DNA from: a virus
Virus record (IMG/VR): IMGVR_UViG_3300026097_000022
Location: 1-63,103 of that record
Length of the DNA: 63,103 bases
Direction: 5' to 3' (one strand)
Both the position numbers and the translations under genes were made by a program. The notes under the pieces are model-generated. The model was given only the letters and a program-made list of their open reading frames with translations, made no database searches and was not told the DNA's origin. Every line of letters begins with the position of its first letter. Positions within the stretch are counted from its first letter, which is position 1. This document shows positions 16,878-26,421 of the stretch, piece after piece.

Positions 16878-18101
16878 TTATAGAATTCCGAGACTATCCT
16901 TACCTTCAGTAGCCTCTGTGGTTTCTTCCTGCGAAGATACGGAATTTCCATCAAGGCTGATTCCGTAGTCCTTTTTCAAAGCGTTTTTGATTCTTGCAAT
17001 TTCGTTAGGTTCAGCGCCTCTAGTTCTGGTTTTTGTAACTGTTTCTTTTTGACCCTGTTGATTACGCTCTTCAATCTCGTAGGTTTCTTCTACCACTAGC
17101 TCACCATCATTGTCAAATGCAAAACCTACAACATTCTTCATAGATCCTGTAAATGGCTTAGCAAATGCCTTGAAGTCAAGTATTAGTGGACTAGCGTCTT
17201 CTGTTGAAGTAGGACCTTCCATCTCTACTTGATAATCTTCTAGTCTTAAGTATTGCTTTCCAGAGCCGCTTTTTGAAGAAGATAGTGAGCTAAAGTCACT
17301 AGGTAGGTTACGCATAAAGTTGTCTACCAATTCTTTCTTATAAGACTGGATAAACTCTTGCTTCTTTTCTTCGGGTTGATTACGTAGGAATTCTAGTTCC
17401 TCCATACTATTGATCATCTCATCTTCACCGCCGGCAAATCCATTACGAACGCCACCCCAGGCTAAAGCCTTTTCTACAGATGATTCGTTAGCATTGATAA
17501 ACGCTTCTGCCATAGACTCTGCGTGAGCTCTAGCAGCACTCGTATTTAGATCCCCACTGTCATTGTAGAAGTCCTTAACCTTAGCACTGCTTAGTTTAAG
17601 CATCTTGTTAGCTTGATCAACAGGGTTAGCCAAGTCGTACTTCATAGATTGAGGAAGCACAAATGGCTCTTGTACAGCTAATGTAAGGTCATCAAGTGTT
17701 CTCTTAGAACGTCTGAAGTTATCTGTCAGCGATAAGAACTCTTGACCTGCGATAGAATACTTACTAGGGTCTGCTTTGTACGCAGCAACCTGTGTTCTGT
17801 ATTGATCAGCATTAGCAATAGCCATACCAGCAATCTGAGTGTACTCACCATACGCTTCATCAGCTTTACGCTTAGCCTCCGGGGAGTCGGACTCGATAGC
17901 CATATCTAGCTGTGACTGATATTTATTCCAAGCTTCTTGAACTAACGGCTTATCACCTTCTAGGTATGCACCCTCTTTCTTCTCGTTGGAATCGATCCAG
18001 CTGTTCATCTCTTTTTGCTCTTGACGCTTTTGTTGCATAGCGTTCTGAGCCATAGATCCAAAGTCTGGTGTCTTGATTATATTTGCTGGTACGAAATCCA
18101 T
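16878..18101 (-). CDS. Putative internal virion protein, 407 aa
   Basis: The protein is Gln/Ala/Glu-rich and helical, with Q-N-A-M-Q-Q-K-R-Q-E-Q-K-E near the N-terminus and a Ser-rich patch near residue 275. The C-terminal third is more beta-like, followed by an acidic tail (E-E-T-T-E-A-T-E-G-K-D). It starts on the stop codon of the previous gene (TAATG) and ends 8 nt before the giant protein gene. Length, composition and location suggest a cargo or ejection protein; no named domain is seen. Confidence 0.6.
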   Translation of the reverse strand: MDFVPANIIKTPDFGSMAQNAMQQKRQEQKEMNSWIDSNEKKEGAYLEGDKPLVQEAWNKYQSQLDMAIESDSPEAKRKADEAYGEYTQIAGMAIANADQYRTQVAAYKADPSKYSIAGQEFLSLTDNFRRSKRTLDDLTLAVQEPFVLPQSMKYDLANPVDQANKMLKLSSAKVKDFYNDSGDLNTSAARAHAESMAEAFINANESSVEKALAWGGVRNGFAGGEDEMINSMEELEFLRNQPEEKKQEFIQSYKKELVDNFMRNLPSDFSSLSSSKSGSGKQYLRLEDYQVEMEGPTSTEDASPLILDFKAFAKPFTGSMKNVVGFAFDNDGELVVEETYEIEERNQQGQKETVTKTRTRGAEPNEIARIKNALKKDYGISLDGNSVSSQEETTEATEGKDSLGIL

Positions 18102-18943
18102 TACTTGAATTGAGGTTTGTTTAATAGCGTGCGAACGAACTTGTGTAGGTCTGAGTCTCCAGACTTAGCTAGCTTCTGCATAGATTTAGCTTGAGTAGGA
18201 TTGAAGATGTATTCACCACCGGTCATCTCTCCAATCTTAGCACCATCCTTCATAAGGTTGATAGGGTTCTCTTTGTGAGAGAATTTACCAGGAGTCTTTT
18301 TTACTTTAGCGCCCTTTTCAGCCGTAAGCGCATTAACTACAGGTTCAAGCTCGTCTTCATTAACTCTATCTGTGGTCTGTGCATTTTTTACACTTAACTT
18401 AGGCTTGCCGTCTTCACCAAGGAGTCCCTCCTTAGAAGCTACCCCATAGTTTAGTCCAGCTTGCATAACATCTCCAATACCTCCAGTGATGTTTTGAGCA
18501 CCTGCTTGGATAGCATTCATAGCAAACCCTTCCTCACGGTTTTGTCTTGCTACATCACGCTGTCTTTGTCTCTCAGCACCACTAGTAGCGATAGTCATTG
18601 CACGCATAATCTCTTGCTGCTGTTGTGACAACGCTTGAGTCTTTGCTGCTGATCCTGCTCCTGTTACCTGTCCAATACCACCAATAAGTGCACGGCTACC
18701 ACCTTGCTGTAATGCAGCTGTAGATGAAGCCATAGATCTATTGATCTCATCAAGTCTACGTCTACTCAAGTCGCTAGCACGTGCTTGCTTGATTAAATCA
18801 GCATACTCTGAAGGCTTGCCTGTTGGAGCTTCATAAGCACCAGCCAAAGCTTGCTTCCCTTGTTTCTTTTGCCACGCTCCGTAACCAGCTTTTCCTAAGC
18901 CGGCTACACCTTGAGCGATTAACATCATTGTAATTGGATCCAT
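18101..18943 (-). CDS. Putative internal/core virion protein, 280 aa
   Basis: The N-terminus is hydrophobic and Gly/Ala-rich (I-A-Q-G-V-A-G-L-G-K-A-G-Y-G-A), then come Gln/Arg-rich helices. The C-terminus carries D-G-A-K-I-G-E-M-T-G-G-E-Y-I-F-N-P-T-Q, a pattern I associate with phage internal proteins near the tail genes. It follows the muzzle-like gene and overlaps the next gene by one base. A TATTTTTG -7 box lies 4 nt before its ATG. Confidence 0.6.
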   Translation of the reverse strand: MDPITMMLIAQGVAGLGKAGYGAWQKKQGKQALAGAYEAPTGKPSEYADLIKQARASDLSRRRLDEINRSMASSTAALQQGGSRALIGGIGQVTGAGSAAKTQALSQQQQEIMRAMTIATSGAERQRQRDVARQNREEGFAMNAIQAGAQNITGGIGDVMQAGLNYGVASKEGLLGEDGKPKLSVKNAQTTDRVNEDELEPVVNALTAEKGAKVKKTPGKFSHKENPINLMKDGAKIGEMTGGEYIFNPTQAKSMQKLAKSGDSDLHKFVRTLLNKPQFK

Positions 18944-18947
18944 ATTG

Positions 18948-18955
18948 CAAAAATA
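18948..18955 (-). promoter_or_regulatory. -7 box TATTTTTG, leaderless start
   Basis: On the minus strand TATTTTTG is followed by CAAT and then the ATG at 18943, so transcription would start at or next to the start codon. The same TTTGCAATATGG arrangement occurs before the gene starting at 45024. No clear -33 TTG. Confidence 0.5.
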
Positions 18956-18961
18956 CTAATT

Positions 18962-21900
18962 TTAGTTATGCGCCTTAGAGTCTGCTACTATCGTATTGAT
19001 AGCAAACAGTTCAATAGGGTCGCTTGAAGTTTTTGTCATTTTAATCTTAGCGTAGTAATCTCTTACCTGATCGCCTTCTACAGAGCTGCTACCAACAACC
19101 ACTAGTAAGTCTCCTGCTACAGCTGTTACACTACCACTAAAGGTAACTTGTTTTGCCCCAGATATACTGACAGGATTTACAGATAAGCTGTTGAGCTCTG
19201 TTGCGCCAACCTTATATGCAGTAGCTGTAGCCCCTAGTGGGAAGCTTGTGCTAATAGAGTTAGTGAAGGTTACAGCTGATCCGTTTACCGAAGCTACCTC
19301 ACCTAAGCTAAAGATTTCACTAGTACTTGTTACAGAATCGATAGTACTTCCGTAAGAAGATGTAGCACCGTGTATGTAAGAGTAGTAGAAACCTTCTCTT
19401 TCTTTGAATAGAGATTCAGCAATAGTAACGCTTTGTGTAGCTGTAGTAATAACAGCTGACCAAGGGGTGTTACCTTCAATAGACACAGACTCGAAGGTCT
19501 TGATAGCAGAAGGTTCTATGTTTGATACTACCTCTACAATAGACTCTGATGTCGCAGCACCGTAGAACGTGTTTCTGTCAGCATTCTCATCGTGTCTGTA
19601 TATCTTACCTCCACTGAATGAATACATTGTAGAGTGTACAGAGTCAATTCGCTCCGGCACAAAAGAATATCTCGTAGCCCACTTTCTTGTTGCTGTTCCG
19701 TAAGCAACAGTAAATGCATCCAGTGTAGATGAAGAAGGGTCAATAGATCCTGTAGAATCTGAGTCACAATAAGCATTATCAAAGAAGAATGAAGGCTTGT
19801 ACATATTTACCCGGATCATCACAAAGAAGTCTAGGTTGCTGTTCGTAGCTACACCTAATACACTTGATGCCTGAAAAGGCAAGCTTGTGTATATTGGTGC
19901 CCCACTTGATAGCTGGTCCAGATAAACTACAGCTTCAATACCCTCATCAAAAACATCACATATATCATCGAATGTACGTGGATCAGTTAAGAATCCAAAT
20001 ACAGCTGTCGGATTGTATTGTATTGGTGCTGATACTTCTGTACCCGTAGAGTCTAGAGAAACTTCGTAGCTGTACTCATCTGTATTGATGTGTACTTGAG
20101 AGCTAGTAATTTCTCCGGAGTGTACAATGTACTGATCAGTATCGTCATCTATACCACCACCAACTAAATGTGTACTGTATTTAGAGATGCTGCCAAACTT
20201 ATCGTCAAAGTAAGACTCCATACCGACATCACTTATAATTGTAATGCCTTGACTATCAATCCTAAGTGCCTTGTTAGCATTAACATCAGCAAAGTATGTC
20301 ATACCATCTTTAAAGGCTACAGACTCAGGGTGAGAACCTAAGCCGTACTCTCCGGTGTAATAGCGTTCATTGCCTAGTACATTTGTAGAAAGAGATACGA
20401 TCTGATCTCCAGATCCTGACTGCAACACCTGTCTGCCTACACCGATCACACCACAACGCTTCTCTTGTAAGAAGTACAAAGCCTCGTTGTATCCTACTAG
20501 ATACTTGATGCTTCCGTGCTCGTAAGCTAAATCCTTATAGTTAGCTAGCGATAGATTAAAGGAAGAGAGGTTAAGTCTTGTGCTGTCTTCAGAATCGTAA
20601 TCAGAATACGTAATAGAACCTCTTCTCTTGACTGTTTTAGCGTCTTGTATATGAGCTATAGGTCTACCAATAGAAGATGCCTTAGAATCAAAGAAATCGC
20701 TCACTGAGTAATCCTCTATATATCTGGCAATTGAAGAGAAACTAGGGTAACCAGAATCACCTGTAAATAGGTAGGATCTGTTTTTAGAAGATGTAAATAC
20801 ATTTCTTCTACGGAAGTATACATCGCCCAAGTCTAGGTTAACAACGCTATCTGGATTAGAAACAGCGTAAGTTCCTGTTGTAGCAGTAATGTTTGACGTA
20901 CCAAATCCAATATATAGAGATCCCTTTCTGTACACGTTACCTACAGTAATAGCTGTAGAACCTGATACAAGTATATCGCCCTTGAAAACTTCTTCGGTTG
21001 TAGTAAACTCTACAGAGGTAGGCGCTCCATTTGTGATGGTTACAGCTACACTGTTTGCAGTTCTTTCACCTTGATGCACGCCATTCACCACTTCGTAAGA
21101 CTTACCAATCTCATAGTAGATGTTAGTAGCTGTCCTGTTGGTATTGTAGATCTCAACCACACACTCCTTGAACCAGTTTGTGTTCTTATTGAGTATGCTT
21201 TGTACGTTAAAACCTATTGCGTTTTTGTTATCCTCTAAGACAACGAACTCCCCAGTAGTATACTCTAAAGAACGGCTAGAAGATTTATCGAGTATAGGGT
21301 TGCTTGAGTCATCAGTGAAATTCTCAAGACCTAATACTTTAAATTCCTCCGTTGTTCTAGAGTCTCCATCAAATGACACAATACGTAGTATATCTCCCTT
21401 TTGATAGGTGTAAGATATATCAGCACCTGTCACAGAGTTGTACCCTGAAGACTTGCTAGACAACGTGTTCAAAGAAAGATATATCACCTTGTTTGGAGTG
21501 ATCTGCAAGGAAACGTCTTCACGGAACGGTAAGTACGCACCACCTACCCCATACATAAGTTTAAGCTCACTCTCTCCACGACCAGTGTATACTGGTGCCC
21601 AACGCTTAGCCCAAGAAGGTGCTGAATGTTGTAACCTCATTACCACAGATGCCGCACCGTATAAATCGTTCTCTGAAGATCTGTCGTTAAGTGATTCAAT
21701 GTAGGTGTTGCCTAGTTCCTGTACACCACCACTTCGGTTGAATTCATCGTAATACACCACACCTAGCTTGTGGCTAGAGCCTGATTTAAACGCTCGTGTG
21801 GACACTTCGTCCTCACTGGCAAAGATACCTCCAGCCTTGTAAATGGTGACTGCTCTGAAGCTTAAATCGTATATCGATGAATCTATATGTATTACTGGCG

Positions 21901-23530
21901 CTGCAAGAACTTCTCTGCGTACACTGCCTACCACAAGCTCTCTTATGTAAAGATCCAACGTTGACAGCTTGAAAGATAATTCGTCAAGTCCAGTAGTTCT
22001 GGAAGCTGTAAACACTGCCTGAGCATCAAACAGTGCATTCTCTTGAGCCATATTGAATCCATTGTTTTCAAGATTCACAAAACCTGAAGCCATACCTGAC
22101 AACGATACATTGTAGCTTGAAGAGGTGATCCCGTTTATTACAGCTGTAATCACATCTGCTTTAGATGTTGCCACAGAAAACTCAATAACATTAGAGATAT
22201 GTATTCCGGAAAACAAGAAATTAATGTTAGTCTCCGTTTGCGCTATGTCTATAGAAGCTGTTCCAGAACCGTCTCTGTTAGAATATACTACAGTGATGTC
22301 ATCAAAGTCAATCTTATCATCATAAGTGTCTCCACCTACCGTGATGTATTCTGCTCCAATATGTGCGTTGATATACACCTTTGAGTTAGCTGGCAATCCA
22401 GCTGTATCATCAATCTCCGAGAAGTCTGGATACATATTACCAGCGGCATCAACAGTAAACGGTATATCGTATACTACACCTTCTTTTGCGTAGTTTGGTA
22501 ACAGCTCTACATCTGTATCTATATTGGGATACCCTTCTGTGTACCCACCGTACATTAATCTACCATTCACAATCTCTTGAGAGTCTGCGATCTGTGGCAC
22601 GTTATCGTACAGCTTGGTTCTTTCGTTCTCGGCAAGGGCTACACCGTACTCATCATTAATGAAGTTGATCGTAGCTGTTGTAGCTGTAGGGACATTGGTG
22701 ACCTCAGCAATCTCATAGAACGTGCCCTCATTACCCTCTCTAGCATACAAGAATATCTTATCGACATCTGCTGAGCTGTATTTCAAGAACACATTGATCT
22801 GATTGTAGAAATTATCTTGACCAGGAGTTGTAAATCCTCTACGTAGCTGATTTTGGTTTACCGTAAGAGAGCTGTAAGGAGAGATAGCACTATGCTCACC
22901 GTCTGCATATACATACTTGTACGCAAACTGAAACACCTTGTCCTTGATGTTGTTCTCCTTTAAGTCGGGGTTGTTAACCACAACGTATGCCGGAGGATCT
23001 AAAGGTGGAGCCTTAGCTACTGTAAGCACAGCTAGCTTTTCGTCATCCGTACCTGTAAGCAACTGAGGGTAACCGTTTACTAGCGCCTTATCTGTATTGA
23101 TCTTCTTAGGAGCTGTAAGCCCATCACTGAAGTACAGAAGCACATCGTTATTGTTATTGACGAATATGTTTCCCTTGACAAATCCTTTCTCTGTAAACCC
23201 TAGCACAGAATCTTTAATAATTCTAAATGCCCTGTTTGCTCCTACACTGTAACGGTAGATGCTATGATCGTCATTACTGTTCCAAACGAAGTAAAATATA
23301 TACCCAAGCTGCTCGTCAGAAACGCTTCCAATAACCTTGTTAGTACCAGCAGGCAAAGACTTGTCTAAATCAACAGCTGTATTACCATAAGCGTTCTTTA
23401 CCACAAAAGCTTGACCCGTATCATCAGAAGACACACGGATGTTAAGCGCATCAGTCATCTCTACAGACTTAATCTGACGCTCATCATCATCTTTATTTAG
23501 GTAATTAGGTGTAAGTTTATGTACAGCCAT
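18962..23530 (-). CDS. Large tail muzzle/stabilisation-like protein, 1522 aa
   Basis: The protein is long and beta-rich, with many Asn/Asp-Gly turns and no coiled coil, starting M-A-V-H-K-L-T-P-N-Y-L-N-K-D-D-D-E-R. Its place after two ring/adaptor-like genes matches the muzzle of crAss-like phages (called P22 gp10-like stabilisation protein in older annotation). Early residues read as repeating strands (I-F-Y-F-V-W-N, then L-L-Y-F-S-D-G-L-T-A-P-K-K-I-N-T-D), compatible with a beta-propeller-like tail-tip body. It is separated from the ring gene by an inserted GIY-YIG-type gene. Placement and style support the call; I cannot run a profile search. Confidence 0.6.
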   Translation of the reverse strand: MAVHKLTPNYLNKDDDERQIKSVEMTDALNIRVSSDDTGQAFVVKNAYGNTAVDLDKSLPAGTNKVIGSVSDEQLGYIFYFVWNSNDDHSIYRYSVGANRAFRIIKDSVLGFTEKGFVKGNIFVNNNNDVLLYFSDGLTAPKKINTDKALVNGYPQLLTGTDDEKLAVLTVAKAPPLDPPAYVVVNNPDLKENNIKDKVFQFAYKYVYADGEHSAISPYSSLTVNQNQLRRGFTTPGQDNFYNQINVFLKYSSADVDKIFLYAREGNEGTFYEIAEVTNVPTATTATINFINDEYGVALAENERTKLYDNVPQIADSQEIVNGRLMYGGYTEGYPNIDTDVELLPNYAKEGVVYDIPFTVDAAGNMYPDFSEIDDTAGLPANSKVYINAHIGAEYITVGGDTYDDKIDFDDITVVYSNRDGSGTASIDIAQTETNINFLFSGIHISNVIEFSVATSKADVITAVINGITSSSYNVSLSGMASGFVNLENNGFNMAQENALFDAQAVFTASRTTGLDELSFKLSTLDLYIRELVVGSVRREVLAAPVIHIDSSIYDLSFRAVTIYKAGGIFASEDEVSTRAFKSGSSHKLGVVYYDEFNRSGGVQELGNTYIESLNDRSSENDLYGAASVVMRLQHSAPSWAKRWAPVYTGRGESELKLMYGVGGAYLPFREDVSLQITPNKVIYLSLNTLSSKSSGYNSVTGADISYTYQKGDILRIVSFDGDSRTTEEFKVLGLENFTDDSSNPILDKSSSRSLEYTTGEFVVLEDNKNAIGFNVQSILNKNTNWFKECVVEIYNTNRTATNIYYEIGKSYEVVNGVHQGERTANSVAVTITNGAPTSVEFTTTEEVFKGDILVSGSTAITVGNVYRKGSLYIGFGTSNITATTGTYAVSNPDSVVNLDLGDVYFRRRNVFTSSKNRSYLFTGDSGYPSFSSIARYIEDYSVSDFFDSKASSIGRPIAHIQDAKTVKRRGSITYSDYDSEDSTRLNLSSFNLSLANYKDLAYEHGSIKYLVGYNEALYFLQEKRCGVIGVGRQVLQSGSGDQIVSLSTNVLGNERYYTGEYGLGSHPESVAFKDGMTYFADVNANKALRIDSQGITIISDVGMESYFDDKFGSISKYSTHLVGGGIDDDTDQYIVHSGEITSSQVHINTDEYSYEVSLDSTGTEVSAPIQYNPTAVFGFLTDPRTFDDICDVFDEGIEAVVYLDQLSSGAPIYTSLPFQASSVLGVATNSNLDFFVMIRVNMYKPSFFFDNAYCDSDSTGSIDPSSSTLDAFTVAYGTATRKWATRYSFVPERIDSVHSTMYSFSGGKIYRHDENADRNTFYGAATSESIVEVVSNIEPSAIKTFESVSIEGNTPWSAVITTATQSVTIAESLFKEREGFYYSYIHGATSSYGSTIDSVTSTSEIFSLGEVASVNGSAVTFTNSISTSFPLGATATAYKVGATELNSLSVNPVSISGAKQVTFSGSVTAVAGDLLVVVGSSSVEGDQVRDYYAKIKMTKTSSDPIELFAINTIVADSKAHN

Positions 23531-23533
23531 TTA

Positions 23534-23935
23534 TTAGTATTTATGTTGGAACCCCTCGTATCCCATTTTATGTAAAAAAGTCTCTGTTAAGTGTGCTTCT
23601 ATAGGGCATTTATATATACCTACAACCTCATAACCCTCGACTATTCTTCCATTCTTTTTATGATCTAACATTCTTTGCCTTAGGTTATTACTAAATCCAG
23701 CATAGTGCTCTTCTGGCAAGTAATACACTGCATAACCTCCAGTCTCTTCCTTGTATATTTTTTTAAACCTGTCTCTACTTTTTTTAACTTTCTCTGGATT
23801 TTTAATTCTGTATTGTCTTGAGTATTCTTTTTTGCACGACTTGCATCTTGAATCAAGTCCATCCTTTGATTTTGGATGACTGTAAAAATCTGATAATTTT
23901 TTAGTTTTGCAGCATTTAGAACATTTTTTCATCAT
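23534..23935 (-). CDS. Zinc-finger plus GIY-YIG-like homing endonuclease
   Basis: The protein is 133 aa. Residues 1-45 hold a Cys4 zinc-finger pattern (C-S-K-C-C-K-T-K-K-L-S-D-F-Y, then C-K-S-C-K-K-E-Y-S-R-Q-Y) often found before HNH or GIY-YIG nucleases. The C-terminal half has Y-A-V-Y-Y-L, then H-Y-A-G-F-S-N-N-L-R-Q-R-M-L-D-H, a degenerate GIY-YIG core with its Arg and a later Glu (T-E-T-F). It sits between two tail genes with 3-nt and 1-nt spacing, as a free-standing homing endonuclease would. Confidence 0.7.
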   Translation of the reverse strand: MMKKCSKCCKTKKLSDFYSHPKSKDGLDSRCKSCKKEYSRQYRIKNPEKVKKSRDRFKKIYKEETGGYAVYYLPEEHYAGFSNNLRQRMLDHKKNGRIVEGYEVVGIYKCPIEAHLTETFLHKMGYEGFQHKY

Positions 23936-24678
23936 TACATTTTTGGAGATTGACGGAAGTTCTTTCTTAGCATTGACAGTACGTCTTGCTTTCCGAATGA
24001 TTTCATACGGGAATTAGCCTTGCGTCTCTCGTTATAGTATTCTTGTCTTGCTCTAGCCTTTTCATTAGCTGGAACATTACTCTTACGCTCAATAATCTTG
24101 TAGTACATATAAGACCTTAGAGCTTCTTCTGCAAAGATGTGAATCACAGGATTCTCTGAACGAGCTTCGTCTCCTACATACTCTATAAGCACCTTAGCTA
24201 CTGCGCTGTTTGTTGACAGCTCGATTCTATTTTGCTCAAAGTTGATTCGGTACTCACCCAATCCTTTACCTCCTCCAAGTCCGTACAAACGTCCGTTAGA
24301 AGTATTAGAGATAAAGTCTCTGTACACATAAGACTCAAAAGCTTCCATATAAGAAGGGAAGCCTGCTTGTGTGTTAGTCTCTAGTAGATTCAAGTGATTG
24401 TTTCTTACAAAGCTGTACACTAAACCATCACCTCCAACAACACCCAACTTCGTGAGACCTACAAAGTCTACAGGTAAATCAGCTGTACTTAATGCACTGT
24501 CAACGTCAAGCTCCGCAGTCTTAATGCGTTGCCCCATATCAAAACCCATCTCACGAATTCCACGTAAGGCAAAGTTTCGGATAACGGTATCACTTGCATT
24601 AGAGGCGTAGTCATCCCCTGCAAGCGTAAGTATGAAGTCATTTACAACCTGACTAACGGCTACTGTTTCTTGTGACAT
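23935..24678 (-). CDS. Putative head-to-tail ring/adaptor protein, 247 aa
   Basis: Helical at the N-terminus (V-V-N-D-F-I-L-T-L, R-N-F-A-L-R-G-I-R-E-M-G-F-D), beta-like in the middle, then an Arg/Lys-rich helical end (Y-Y-N-E-R-R-K-A-N-S-R-M-K-S-F). This mix, the size and the location between a second adaptor-like gene and the muzzle-like gene match tail tubular A/P22 gp4-like ring proteins. It overlaps the preceding gene by one base. Family assignment is inferred from context. Confidence 0.55.
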   Translation of the reverse strand: MSQETVAVSQVVNDFILTLAGDDYASNASDTVIRNFALRGIREMGFDMGQRIKTAELDVDSALSTADLPVDFVGLTKLGVVGGDGLVYSFVRNNHLNLLETNTQAGFPSYMEAFESYVYRDFISNTSNGRLYGLGGGKGLGEYRINFEQNRIELSTNSAVAKVLIEYVGDEARSENPVIHIFAEEALRSYMYYKIIERKSNVPANEKARARQEYYNERRKANSRMKSFGKQDVLSMLRKNFRQSPKM

Positions 24679-25421
24679 TATTTAGTTTCTTCTATCTGCT
24701 TTTCTGCTGAAGCATAATTTACTACGTCAGCATCTCGCAGGTTAACACCAATCATCTTTGCGATCTCTACAACCAAGTCTACATAGTAGTGCTCAGGTAA
24801 TTCAAAGTCAATACTGTTCGACGGGCTGTAGATCTCTACGCCTGGAACAGTCGACAAGTACCCAAAGCTTGGCTGTGAGGCTACTTTAGCTCTCGTTGTA
24901 GGGTTTGTACCTTCAGGTAGCTTATAGTACCTTAAATCGATTCTATTAATAGTTGTAGGGAATACTTCGATATCAGAAGATACTAGAGCAACAGGCGCAC
25001 TACTTGTAGGCTTAGATAAGTCGCTAAATAAAATGCGATCAATATCCTCCTGATTGTACACTAAGTCAATCTGAGTCCCTAAAAACGAGCCTAACGCATA
25101 CGTAGACTTTGTATTTACAGCTATGATTCTACCTAAATCTTCAGGCTTAGTGAATACACCATTAGACTTAGAGAGGGTTGATTTTTTTGCGAATACAGAC
25201 AGGTCTTCCTGTAGCTGTTTCTCTTTTGCTTTATCTCTGCCTTGATCAATACCTGTTCTACGGAAACGCATAGCATTGCGCCCCTCGTCAAACAAACGGT
25301 TATATATGTTCATCTGTGCGGCAGCAGCGAACTCATTAAAGACAGCAGGACTTACGAATCCCTTCTGGTCCTTATTGACCAAGTCCTTTAAGGTGCTGTA
25401 TACTCTATTTACACTTGCCAT
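24678..25421 (-). CDS. Putative connector/ring protein, 247 aa
   Basis: The start is placed at 25421 (M-A-S-V-N-R-V-Y), excluding a 45-aa extension that reads through a terminator. The protein is helical at the N-terminus (F-N-E-F-A-A-A-A-Q-M-N-I-Y-N-R-L-F-D-E) with beta segments and an end reading N-L-R-D-A-D-V-V-N-Y-A. It is next to the MCP block and the other ring-like gene, as in crAss-like neck modules. A TATCTTTG box lies 20 nt upstream, giving it its own promoter just after the head-gene terminator. Confidence 0.55.
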   Translation of the reverse strand: MASVNRVYSTLKDLVNKDQKGFVSPAVFNEFAAAAQMNIYNRLFDEGRNAMRFRRTGIDQGRDKAKEKQLQEDLSVFAKKSTLSKSNGVFTKPEDLGRIIAVNTKSTYALGSFLGTQIDLVYNQEDIDRILFSDLSKPTSSAPVALVSSDIEVFPTTINRIDLRYYKLPEGTNPTTRAKVASQPSFGYLSTVPGVEIYSPSNSIDFELPEHYYVDLVVEIAKMIGVNLRDADVVNYASAEKQIEETK

Positions 25422-25441
25422 TAGATTATTCTTTGTTATGG

Positions 25442-25449
25442 CAAAGATA
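25442..25449 (-). promoter_or_regulatory. -7 box TATCTTTG for the connector gene
   Basis: A minus-strand TATCTTTG box lies immediately downstream of the terminator T-tract (25450-25460) and 20 nt before ATG 25421. No TTG is found at the usual -33 spacing, because that position is inside the terminator hairpin. Confidence 0.55.
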
Positions 25450-25482
25450 ACAAAAAAGAAGGGGCTGCATTTCTGCAACCCC
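25450..25482 (-). terminator. Rho-independent terminator after the head genes
   Basis: Read on the minus strand: GGGGTTGCA, loop GAAA, TGCAGCCCC (plus coordinates 25461-25482), then TTCTTTTTT. A 9-bp stem with a GNRA-type tetraloop. It ends the transcript of the 276-aa head protein. Confidence 0.9.
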
Positions 25483-25509
25483 CTCGGTAATAGTAACTTA
25501 TATGTTTCG

Positions 25510-26340
25510 TTACAGTCTGTTGAGCTCTTCGAGCAAACGATCGTAAGTGTCTGCACCTTTTTCTGTCAAACAGAAACGAGTCATAACATCTACTGGATCT
25601 AGTCCGGCAGCAGCTGTAACAATCAAACGGTTCGTGTCAAACCAGTACATACCGTCAGCCTTCTTGTTAAGGATCTGGAACTCAACTGCTTGAAGTACAG
25701 CTGACTTACACTTAACTTGTGGGTTGTCAAACAACTCTACAAAACGTGTAGGGTTCTTCTTAGCATCAATCAATAGATCTCTGCGGATTTCAGCACTCTT
25801 ACGCTTGGTGTTGATACCCAAGAACATAGCAACAGGTAGAAGCTCAGAGATGTCTTTATCTCGTACGAGAGCTACAGCTTCAAACTGTGTGAACTCACGT
25901 TCTAGTTCTTCTTCTGCTGAACGAGACTTATCAATCATCTCAAACAACTTACCGCCATTGGCTTTGTTGTCAGGGTGCATAGATAAGAATGCTAGTAGGT
26001 TTGGTTTTTCAATAGGGACAAACAACATCTTGTTTCTGAAGACTACGTGCTCACGTTGTGCGTGTTCACTCTGCTCTTCTACATAGATAGATTGTTCGTT
26101 AGGAGAGTATCTGATCTGACGGACTCTATTTTGTTCCGGATCAAATACAGTTACCTGTGTGCGAATAGGACATACAATACCACCACCAGTGATGATTTTG
26201 AATGAGCTTGCTTTAGGTTTTTGTGAATCGAATTCCTTGAAGGAGTATTCTCTTTTTACAGCTGTAGGTTTAGCTGTAACCTTGGGAGTTGCAGTGGACG
26301 CAGATTTACGTGCACCTGCTGAGGGCTTTGTGTTTGCCAT
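25510..26340 (-). CDS. Putative head-associated protein, 276 aa
   Basis: Residues 1-30 are Ala/Lys/Thr/Pro-rich and basic (S-A-G-A-R-K-S-A-S-T-A-T-P-K-V-T), like a flexible nucleic-acid- or capsid-binding tail. The body includes F-R-N-K-M-L-F-V-P-I, an E-E-E-L-E-R-E-F helix and a C-terminal region ending in L-E-E-L-N-R-L. It is directly downstream of the MCP gene and has its own terminator. It may be an auxiliary capsid or head-completion protein. No specific family is recognised. Confidence 0.55.
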   Translation of the reverse strand: MANTKPSAGARKSASTATPKVTAKPTAVKREYSFKEFDSQKPKASSFKIITGGGIVCPIRTQVTVFDPEQNRVRQIRYSPNEQSIYVEEQSEHAQREHVVFRNKMLFVPIEKPNLLAFLSMHPDNKANGGKLFEMIDKSRSAEEELEREFTQFEAVALVRDKDISELLPVAMFLGINTKRKSAEIRRDLLIDAKKNPTRFVELFDNPQVKCKSAVLQAVEFQILNKKADGMYWFDTNRLIVTAAAGLDPVDVMTRFCLTEKGADTYDRLLEELNRL

Positions 26341-26369
26341 TGTATTTGTAATTGAATGAAATTAAAAAG

Positions 26370-26377
26370 TAAAGATA
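26370..26377 (-). promoter_or_regulatory. -7-like box TATCTTTA beside the MCP terminator
   Basis: TATCTTTA on the minus strand differs from the consensus at the last base. It lies at the end of the MCP terminator T-tract and 29 nt before ATG 26340. The layout matches the junctions at 25442, 30908 and 43106. Confidence 0.35.
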
Positions 26378-26402
26378 AAAAGGGGAGACCGAAGCCTCCC
26401 CC
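26377..26402 (-). terminator. Rho-independent terminator after the MCP
   Basis: Minus-strand GGGGAGGC, loop TTCG, GTCTCCCC (plus 26382-26401) followed by TTTTTAT. The UUCG tetraloop is exceptionally stable. Expected after an abundantly transcribed capsid gene. Confidence 0.88.
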
Positions 26403-26421
26403 ATTATCATATGTTTTGATC

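Noticed and set aside
25422-25556. N-terminal 45-aa extension of the connector gene
   Set aside because: It would translate through a strong terminator and promoter box and overlap the 3' end of the preceding gene; ATG 25421 is preferred.
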